Made by a program: the position numbers and the translations under genes. Positions 6,467-11,870 of a stretch of DNA of 11,870 nt are shown here, in pieces. Origin of the DNA: Candidatus Poseidoniaceae archaeon. GTDB lineage: Archaea > Thermoplasmatota > Poseidoniia > Poseidoniales > Poseidoniaceae. Under the pieces are notes generated by a model. That model saw only the letters and a program-made list of their open reading frames with translations, searched no databases and had not been told where the DNA came from. Position 1 is the stretch's first letter. Each line of letters begins with the position of its first letter. The stretch spans positions 1 to 11,870 of the forward strand of contig DUKP01000020.1 of assembly GCA_013329295.1 (NCBI GenBank). Direction: 5' to 3'.

Positions 6467-8047
6467 CTCAAAGACCCAGAGAGCCAAGGTAATCAAAAAA
6501 TAGGTTTGACATATCGACTATTAAGGAGATTTAACCGCTCTCTTATGTCTGTGTGGTTTAGAGAGTTAGATATTGTTGATAATGAAAACATGCCACATGA
6601 AGGAGGAGTCATATTTGTTTCATGGCATCCAAGTGGTTTGATTGATCCAATGCTACTACATGCTTCATTGCCTGGAAAATTATCAATTCTTGCCAAACAT
6701 ACATTGTTCGAAATACCGGTCTTAGGCCGGATGATTAGGGCAGGTGGTGCGTTGCCAATTTATCGTGCCAAAGATAGTGATAATCTGGAATTGTCTAAAC
6801 AAAAAAACGCTGAAATGTTAGAAAATGCCGGAATGGAAATTTCTTATGGGGGCCGATTATTACTGTTCCCAGAAGGAAAAACTCATACTGAAGCAAATGT
6901 AAACAGAGCAAAAACCGGTGCTGCAAGAATCATGTTAAACGCTTTACGCAATGCTCAAATTAACGAATTGCCAAAGCCAAATATAATTCCGGTAGGGCTT
7001 CATTATTCTAATTCTCAAAAATTTAGAGAACGTGGAGCAGTTATTCTTGAAAGGCCAATGAATTTACCCGAAATACCTCCATTGGTGGAAGATGAAACTC
7101 AACAAAAGGAAACTGACTATGAATGGGTTCAAAGTGTTACAAAATCTATAGAATCAGAACTGAAACGGGCAAGTCTGTCTAAAACTACTTGGGAAGAAAG
7201 GCGGTTGATTTGGTTGGCAAGAAGTGTTGTTCATGCCGAGAGGGCAATCCAGAGTGGAGAAAAAATCCAGCGTCCAAGTTATGCAGAATCGGTAATTGGT
7301 GCTAGGAGGATGAGAGCAGGGTGGGAGTTTTATAATGAAAATAATCCAGACAAGATTTCACCATTAGTAGAGAAATCAAAAGATCATTTTGCCGAATTAG
7401 AATCTATTGAAGCTACTCCTTATGATGTTGCAGCAAAACCAGAGAAACCCAGTTTGTTTGGTTATTTAGGTGCATTAATCTCATGGTTATGGGTCGCTGC
7501 GTGGATGTTAGGTTTAGTGACTTGGAGTGCAATATTAGGAAATGTTCCACCATATCAAGCAAATTATCTTACAATGTGGCAACTAAAGAAAAGAGGTGTT
7601 TCAGATTCTATACATGGTACCTTAAAAATTGGAACTGCAGTCATAATGTTCCCTATTTGGTGGATTTTTGTTTCTCTATCCGTTACAGTCATCTTTCTGG
7701 CTACGGATAGTCCAGTATACATTTTACTAAACAAACATTGGCTATTGGCTTACTTCACACAAATTAATCCAATAATAATGTTCTTTGTATTGCTTATTTG
7801 GTGGCCGACATCTGGAAAATTACATATGAAACTCTATTCAAGATTGGTAAGAAATTGGCGGAATCTTAAGCGTTGGAAAAATTGGCGCAAGAATCAATTT
7901 TACTGGGATAAATTGCAAAAGAATCAAAGAGAAATCGGTGGACTGCTAATTAATTTAGGAGATGGATTAGTTTTGCCTGGAGATGAGGATTGGCAAGAAC
8001 CAACAACTGGTAGCGATGACTTTACTTATGTTAAATCAAGAGTTTAA
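6458..8047 (+). CDS. PlsC-domain glycerolipid acyltransferase with C-terminal membrane segments
   Basis: The 529-residue protein has an N-terminal lysophospholipid acyltransferase (LPLAT/PlsC) domain. The catalytic block is H57-P-S-G-L-I-D63, an HX5D spacing like the HPNxFxD of yeast Sct1/Gpt2-type enzymes rather than the bacterial PlsC NHxSxxD (HX4D). GGALPIYR (near 104-111), FPEG at 137-140 followed by KTGAARIML, and an IPVGLHY block follow. After a charged middle region, hydrophobic stretches at about 333-358, 388-414 and 428-450 are predicted membrane segments, then a basic tail rich in W, R and K. The family transfers acyl groups to glycerol-3-phosphate or lysophosphatidate at the cytoplasmic membrane face. 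In an archaeon this would imply ester-linked lipids or acylation of another acceptor. The ATG at 6458 is required to supply the usual 30-40 residues before the LPLAT core; no clear Shine-Dalgarno is seen. The gene begins inside an 18-bp palindrome. Confidence 0.85.
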   Translation: MSWLKDPESQGNQKIGLTYRLLRRFNRSLMSVWFRELDIVDNENMPHEGGVIFVSWHPSGLIDPMLLHASLPGKLSILAKHTLFEIPVLGRMIRAGGALPIYRAKDSDNLELSKQKNAEMLENAGMEISYGGRLLLFPEGKTHTEANVNRAKTGAARIMLNALRNAQINELPKPNIIPVGLHYSNSQKFRERGAVILERPMNLPEIPPLVEDETQQKETDYEWVQSVTKSIESELKRASLSKTTWEERRLIWLARSVVHAERAIQSGEKIQRPSYAESVIGARRMRAGWEFYNENNPDKISPLVEKSKDHFAELESIEATPYDVAAKPEKPSLFGYLGALISWLWVAAWMLGLVTWSAILGNVPPYQANYLTMWQLKKRGVSDSIHGTLKIGTAVIMFPIWWIFVSLSVTVIFLATDSPVYILLNKHWLLAYFTQINPIIMFFVLLIWWPTSGKLHMKLYSRLVRNWRNLKRWKNWRKNQFYWDKLQKNQREIGGLLINLGDGLVLPGDEDWQEPTTGSDDFTYVKSRV

Positions 8048-8062
8048 TTCTTGCATTTCATC

Positions 8063-8072
8063 CCTATATTGA
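8063..8072 (+). promoter_or_regulatory. TATA-like box of the Mo-hydroxylase operon
   Basis: CCTATATTGA shares the last eight bases (TATATTGA) with the two boxes of the 2967-3069 divergent region. It ends 23 nt before the ATG at 8096. This fits an archaeal promoter giving an almost leaderless message for the three-gene operon. No good Shine-Dalgarno precedes the first gene. Confidence 0.62.
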
Positions 8073-8095
8073 TATGCAACCATTGTTAGGATATA

Positions 8096-8710
8096 ATGGG
8101 TGAGCAGTTGGTAGGTTCTGAGTATGTCAAAATGACTCCGTCTGCTGACAAAACCGTATGGAGTGCAACAGTCAACAAAAAGGAAACAGAATTGTTAATC
8201 AATTCTAACGCAGTTTTACTTGATGTACTTCGTGATCAAGTTGGTACATTAGGCGTTAAACGTGGATGTGATTTAGGGACATGTGGTTGTTGTACTGTAA
8301 TGATTGATGGTGAGCCAAGGTTGTCTTGTCTATGTTTAGCAGGGCAGGTTTCAGGTACTGAAATTATCACTGTTGAAGGCCTTGCTGACGGGGCTCACTT
8401 GGCACCGATTCAAGCTTGTTTTGCAAAATATGGCGGCTCACAATGTGGTTTCTGCACTCCAGGATTTTTGGTCGCTTCTCAAGCCTTGTTAGAACATAAT
8501 AATTCCCCTTCGGATGAACAAATTTCTGAAGCGATTGAAGGCAATTTGTGCCGCTGTACAGGATATCAGCAAATAATTGAATCAATTCAAGAAGCGGCAA
8601 AAATACACCGCGGTGAAAGTGCTGTACCTCAACCTGCATCCTCTCCACATCCAGACCCTCATCCTGATGGGCCTGGAGAGCCATCTATGCCGCCCGGTCA
8701 TGCGAAGTGA
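8096..8710 (+). CDS. Mo-hydroxylase small subunit with two [2Fe-2S] clusters (HcrC/CoxS-like)
   Basis: The 204-residue protein carries electrons from the Mo site to the FAD subunit. The plant-ferredoxin-type N-terminal domain binds the first cluster through C58, C63, C66 and C78 (GCDLGTCGCCTV, then SC). The helical second domain binds the other through C117 and C120 (QCGFCTPGF) and C152 and C154 (NLCRCTGY). All eight ligands are present. Family members are usually about 150-170 residues. This one has about 20 extra N-terminal residues and a proline- and histidine-rich tail of about 30 (from about 172) that looks disordered. M13 is a possible shorter start, but the ATG at 8096 has the better promoter spacing. 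The stop at 8708-8710 overlaps a possible GTG start of the next gene. No twin-arginine signal is visible, so a cytoplasmic enzyme is expected. Confidence 0.92.
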   Translation: MGEQLVGSEYVKMTPSADKTVWSATVNKKETELLINSNAVLLDVLRDQVGTLGVKRGCDLGTCGCCTVMIDGEPRLSCLCLAGQVSGTEIITVEGLADGAHLAPIQACFAKYGGSQCGFCTPGFLVASQALLEHNNSPSDEQISEAIEGNLCRCTGYQQIIESIQEAAKIHRGESAVPQPASSPHPDPHPDGPGEPSMPPGHAK

Positions 8711-8715
8711 TAATC

Positions 8716-11517
8716 ATGTCAGCAGGATATCGTCAGCAACCGGGCAAATCGTCAGAAAAGCGAACTGATGGTAAAAGAGTTGCTGGGAAGCAGGCATTTC
8801 CACCCCCTGGTTCGGGTGGTTCAAATCCAACAATGAAGCCAAGAGACCTCAATTTCATACCGGAGTCGGTAGGTGGAAAAGAGCCACAACCTGCTGGTTC
8901 ACATATACACGACCGTATTCGAACAGGAACAGTTGTTGGAAAACCCCTGCCTTTGGTTGATTCAAATGCTAAAGTTACTGGGCAGGCTTGGTATGGTGAT
9001 GATATTAGATTACCCAATGAGGCAATCGGCAAAATTTTGCGCTCACCTCATCATTATGCAAAGATAAAATCGATTGATACTTCAAGAGTTGAAGCATTAC
9101 CTGGAGTCATTTCTGTTGCGACTGGTAAAGATGCCCCATCTCGTTTTGGTGTTTTACCAGTGACAAAAGATGAGCATGCAATGGCAGTTGAGAAAGTTAG
9201 ACATATTGGTGATTTAGTTGCGTGTGTGTGTGCAGAAACAGAAGCGATTGCTATAGAGGCATTGTCCTTATTTGATATAGAATGGGAAATATTGGAGCCA
9301 GTTTTTGATAGAAAAAAGGGCTTAGAAGATGTTGATGAACCTATTCATTGGCGAGGCAAATATCATCTGTCAAAGACGAATGTACAAAAAAGAGTATTCC
9401 AGGAATTTGGTGACCGTTCTTTGGTGGACAATCCACATGCTTCTTCTCACGGCAAATGGAGTATGGAAGGAGTGCATCATGGGTTTACTGAACCACATGC
9501 TGTTGTTGCACATTGGGATCCTAATGGTAGATTACAGTTGTATACTCCTCAGCAAGTACCACATTATACTCACCGAGCGTTATCTACGGTTTTGGATGTA
9601 CCCATGCATCAAATAAACGTAGTAAGGACCTTCGTTGGAGGTGGCTTTGGTGGCAAATCAGATCCGTTCCCTCATGAAATGTGTGCAGCAATACTTGCTA
9701 GAAAATCTGGTAGGCCAGTTAGAATTACTTTTGATAGAGAAGAGGTTTACTGGATTAACCGAGGTAGACATCCTAGTGACATAGAAGTAAAGATGACTGC
9801 TGATGATGTTGGTAGAATTTCTGGATTTGATATCGATGCACTAATCGATGGAGGAGGCTTTGCATCTTTTGGTCATGTTACATCATACTACAATGGAGTT
9901 CTAGCAACCGCCCCATATGAGTTAGGGTCATTTCACTATACTGGAGCAAGAGTTTGGACTAACAAACCGGCTTCAGGTGCGATGCGTGGACATGGGGCAG
10001 TCAATACCAGATGTGCTGTTGAAGTTGGTCTTGATGAAATGGCCGAACAGATGAATGTTGATCCAATAGACCTTAGATTAGCCAATTTATTGCCCCCACA
10101 TAGTCGAACAATAACAGGTTTTAGAATTACTTCAAATGGCATGCGGGAAGCTCTCGAGAAGGTGCGCGAAGGTTCAAATTGGGATGAGAAATTCCGTCAA
10201 TTACCTCTTGGTAAAGGTATTGGAGTAGGTTGTGGATTCTTCATTTCTGGTTCAGGTTTACCTATTCACTGGGACCCTAACAGATTCCCACATGCTACTG
10301 TACACATTCAAGTTGACATGGACGGTGGTGTAACAGTCCATACAGGTGCAGCAGATATTGGACAAGGTTCAACTACTGCAGTAGCACAAGTAGTAGCAGA
10401 AGTTTTAGCATTACCAATAGAGATGATTCATGTTAGAAGCCATGAAAGTGATACATCTCCAGTTGATTTGGGTTCATATTCAAGCAGAGTTACATTCATG
10501 AACGCAAATGCAGCAATAAGGGCTGCTTTAGAGATTAGAGATCAACTACTCAAAGCAGCATGGGACATACTTGGTTATCACCCAAATACCTTAATTTTGA
10601 ATGATCGAAGAATCTATTACAAGCATGATCCTTCAATTGGAGTTTCTTATCTAAAAGCATTACACAAAGCACAGGAAGACAAAGGTTCACTAATTGCTAG
10701 TGGAGCTTACCGCTCACCCCCTATGGGTGGTGTTCACAAAGGTGCTGCTGCGGGACTTGCTCCTGCTTATTCTTTCTCAGCATATGTTGCAGAAGTAGAT
10801 GTTGACGTTGAGTTGGGATTGGTTAAATGTACCAATGTGTGGGCTGCACATGACTGTGGAAAGGCACTCAATCCTTTAGCAGTGAAAGGTCAGATAATTG
10901 GTTCTTGTCACATGGGTCTTGGCCAGGTATTGTCTGAGAAAATGGTCTATGGAAGAACAGGTCATTTGCAAAATGCAAACTTGTTAGAATACAAAATCCC
11001 CTCCGTACATGAGATGCCTCATGTTGAACCTATAATCATTGAATCCTGTGACCCAGAAGGTCCATTTGGTGCTAAAGAAGCAGGTGAAGGCCCATTATTG
11101 CCAATTTTGCCAGCAGTTGTCAATGCTGTTTACGATGCTGTTGGTGTTAGGTTTAGAGATTTACCACTTACTCCAGATGTTGTATTCAAAGGCATTGAGA
11201 GAAAGCGAAAGTCACTCAAATTGGATGATTGTATGGATTTGCCAAGCCCTAGACTGGAACATGGTCCAATGCAAGAAGTACTTTCTTCAAGAGCTGATGA
11301 ACACAAATTACGTGACAAAGCAAGGCAAAGAACAGAAGATACCTCTCATTATGTCAATGGAGTGTTGTTTGGTTTTGATCCAAACGTCCCACTTGAGGAC
11401 CAAGTTGATGGATGGCGAATGGCTACCGAACCGGATCCAAAGCAATTAGCTGAATTGGGTCTAGCAGGCAAAGCATGGCTTAAGAAAACCCAACGAGAGA
11501 TGGGAGGTGATTCATGA
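8716..11517 (+). CDS. Mo-hydroxylase catalytic large subunit, 4-hydroxybenzoyl-CoA reductase alpha-like (HcrA-like)
   Basis: From the ATG at 8716 the product is 933 residues; a GTG at 8707 would add three. GAAGTGAT just upstream resembles a Shine-Dalgarno and favours 8716. The catalytic core starts at VGKPLPLVD (74-82). Mo-cofactor motifs follow: GGGFGGK (308-314), GAMRGHGA with R424, GQG around Q550, and the predicted catalytic base E791 in GAKEAGEGP. PVDLGSYSSRVTFM (582-595) and KEAGEG resemble 4-hydroxybenzoyl-CoA reductase more than xanthine or CO dehydrogenase; the CoxL cysteine loop is not apparent. The natural substrate remains unknown: an aromatic CoA ester is the leading guess, another N-heterocycle or aldehyde an alternative. 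HcrA-type subunits are about 770 residues. Here there is an extra Pro/Gly/Lys-rich N-terminus of about 70 residues and about 95 charged residues after the usual end near 835. The stop overlaps the next start (ATGA). Confidence 0.92.
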   Translation: MSAGYRQQPGKSSEKRTDGKRVAGKQAFPPPGSGGSNPTMKPRDLNFIPESVGGKEPQPAGSHIHDRIRTGTVVGKPLPLVDSNAKVTGQAWYGDDIRLPNEAIGKILRSPHHYAKIKSIDTSRVEALPGVISVATGKDAPSRFGVLPVTKDEHAMAVEKVRHIGDLVACVCAETEAIAIEALSLFDIEWEILEPVFDRKKGLEDVDEPIHWRGKYHLSKTNVQKRVFQEFGDRSLVDNPHASSHGKWSMEGVHHGFTEPHAVVAHWDPNGRLQLYTPQQVPHYTHRALSTVLDVPMHQINVVRTFVGGGFGGKSDPFPHEMCAAILARKSGRPVRITFDREEVYWINRGRHPSDIEVKMTADDVGRISGFDIDALIDGGGFASFGHVTSYYNGVLATAPYELGSFHYTGARVWTNKPASGAMRGHGAVNTRCAVEVGLDEMAEQMNVDPIDLRLANLLPPHSRTITGFRITSNGMREALEKVREGSNWDEKFRQLPLGKGIGVGCGFFISGSGLPIHWDPNRFPHATVHIQVDMDGGVTVHTGAADIGQGSTTAVAQVVAEVLALPIEMIHVRSHESDTSPVDLGSYSSRVTFMNANAAIRAALEIRDQLLKAAWDILGYHPNTLILNDRRIYYKHDPSIGVSYLKALHKAQEDKGSLIASGAYRSPPMGGVHKGAAAGLAPAYSFSAYVAEVDVDVELGLVKCTNVWAAHDCGKALNPLAVKGQIIGSCHMGLGQVLSEKMVYGRTGHLQNANLLEYKIPSVHEMPHVEPIIIESCDPEGPFGAKEAGEGPLLPILPAVVNAVYDAVGVRFRDLPLTPDVVFKGIERKRKSLKLDDCMDLPSPRLEHGPMQEVLSSRADEHKLRDKARQRTEDTSHYVNGVLFGFDPNVPLEDQVDGWRMATEPDPKQLAELGLAGKAWLKKTQREMGGDS
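11503..11511 (+). promoter_or_regulatory. Strong Shine-Dalgarno for the FAD subunit
   Basis: GGAGGTGAT is a full match to the usual archaeal and bacterial anti-Shine-Dalgarno. Its GGAGG core ends six nt before the ATG at 11514. It lies inside the last codons of the large-subunit gene. It fixes the start of the next gene and contrasts with the lead genes, which have none. Confidence 0.82.
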
Positions 11518-11870
11518 TGCTAATGCCACCATTTACTCTTCATCATCCAAACACTATTGGAGAGGCGACATCGATAGCAGCTAATTTGATAGAACAAGAA
11601 GAGGATTTTGATTGGGTTGCTGGAGGTACAGATGTTCTGCCAAATTACAAATGGCGAATAAATCCAAAACCACATGTAATTTCATTGGCAAAAATACCAG
11701 AGGCAAACCAAATTAGCCCGTATGAAATTGGTTGTATGACTAAACTTTCATCATTGACTCCAGAAAACGGAATACATCCTTTGATTGTAGAAGCAGCATC
11801 AAAAATAGCTTCATCTTTGATTAGAAAGAGTGCAACTGTAGGTGGAAATTTATGTCTTGATACCAGATGT
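11514..11870 (+). CDS. Mo-hydroxylase FAD-binding subunit, 4-hydroxybenzoyl-CoA reductase beta-like (HcrB-like), 3' truncated by window
   Basis: The frame is open for 119 codons to the window end, so roughly the first third of a subunit of about 300 residues is present. It shows the FAD-binding fold of the CoxM/XdhB family: PPFTLHHPNTIGEA near the N-terminus, the flavin-contacting AGGTDVLPNYK loop, VISLAKIPE, and the later SATVGGNLC block. The last residues, NLCLDTRC, resemble the segment that starts the extra [4Fe-4S] insertion of 4-hydroxybenzoyl-CoA reductase HcrB. Xanthine and CO dehydrogenase FAD subunits lack cysteines there. The remaining iron-sulfur ligands would lie just beyond the window. 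The start overlaps the large-subunit stop as ATGA and follows a strong Shine-Dalgarno, so the two genes are translationally coupled. An in-frame second ATG at 11517 is a possible alternative. Confidence 0.9.
   Translation, partial: MMLMPPFTLHHPNTIGEATSIAANLIEQEEDFDWVAGGTDVLPNYKWRINPKPHVISLAKIPEANQISPYEIGCMTKLSSLTPENGIHPLIVEAASKIASSLIRKSATVGGNLCLDTRC

Noticed and set aside
6626..6646. Acyltransferase as catalytically dead because it lacks the exact HX4D box
   Set aside because: The HX5D spacing occurs in functional Sct1/Gpt2-type acyltransferases, and the later FPEG and KTGAARI blocks are intact.
8367..8684. Minus-strand open frame of about 105 codons inside the 2Fe-2S subunit gene
   Set aside because: It lies wholly inside a gene with eight confirmed cluster ligands, has no recognisable domain and reads as low-complexity antisense of conserved motifs.
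11039..11449. Plus-strand open frame of 136 codons overlapping the Mo subunit
   Set aside because: It is a +1-type shadow frame of the conserved large-subunit sequence, with no domain and no initiation signal.
8096..11870. Aerobic carbon monoxide dehydrogenase (CoxSLM)
   Set aside because: The large subunit lacks a recognisable CoxL cysteine active-site loop, and the FAD subunit carries the NLCLDTRC segment typical of 4-hydroxybenzoyl-CoA reductase beta subunits.
1..11870. CRISPR array, insertion sequence, prophage, tRNA or rRNA
   Set aside because: No regularly spaced repeats, transposase or integrase motifs, terminal inverted repeats or stable RNA gene signatures were seen by eye in the short intergenic gaps or across gene boundaries.

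Overview
The window looks like chromosomal DNA of an uncultured, AT-rich archaeon, most probably a marine planktonic euryarchaeon of the Marine Group II (Poseidoniales) type. Four observations support this. A secreted subtilase ends in a PGF-CTERM-like sorting tail. The lead genes have TATA-like boxes about 25 nt before the start codon and no Shine-Dalgarno, which implies leaderless mRNAs. A good Shine-Dalgarno sits before an internal operon gene. The gene set mixes archaeal and bacterial-looking families (PlsC-like acyltransferase, oligoribonuclease). The lineage call is inference; no rRNA or other marker gene is present.

Layout. (1) 2-1227, + strand: the C-terminal part of a MobA/MocA-like nucleotidyltransferase, then an XdhC/CoxI-family protein. 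Both are maturation factors for xanthine-dehydrogenase-family molybdenum hydroxylases. (2) 1228-2966, - strand: oligoribonuclease (orn), converging on xdhC with no spacer, and upstream of it a DUF2071-DCC/DUF393 fusion protein. (3) 2967-3069: a divergent promoter region in which the same 10-bp box occurs in mirror-image orientation, exactly 25 nt from each start codon. (4) 3070-6383, + strand: two different subtilisin-like (S8) serine proteases. The first has an N-terminal membrane anchor; the second has a signal peptide, an I9-like propeptide and a C-terminal PGF-type anchor. (5) 6458-8047, + strand: a PlsC-domain acyltransferase with C-terminal membrane segments, whose start codon lies inside a perfect 18-bp palindrome. 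(6) 8096 to the window end, + strand: a tightly overlapping operon for a three-subunit molybdenum hydroxylase, in the order 2Fe-2S subunit, Mo subunit, FAD subunit (cut by the window end). Sequence signatures are closest to 4-hydroxybenzoyl-CoA reductase (HcrC-HcrA-HcrB) rather than xanthine or CO dehydrogenase.

How the parts fit. The two ends of the window belong to one theme: cofactor cytidylylation and insertion factors on the left, the apo-enzyme subunits on the right. The middle holds extracellular proteolysis genes (peptide scavenging), a lipid acyltransferase and an RNA-turnover nuclease. Coding density is very high: the longest gap between genes is 103 bp, so no gene-free stretch over 300 bases exists. 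I see no rRNA, tRNA, CRISPR array, insertion sequence or prophage signal.
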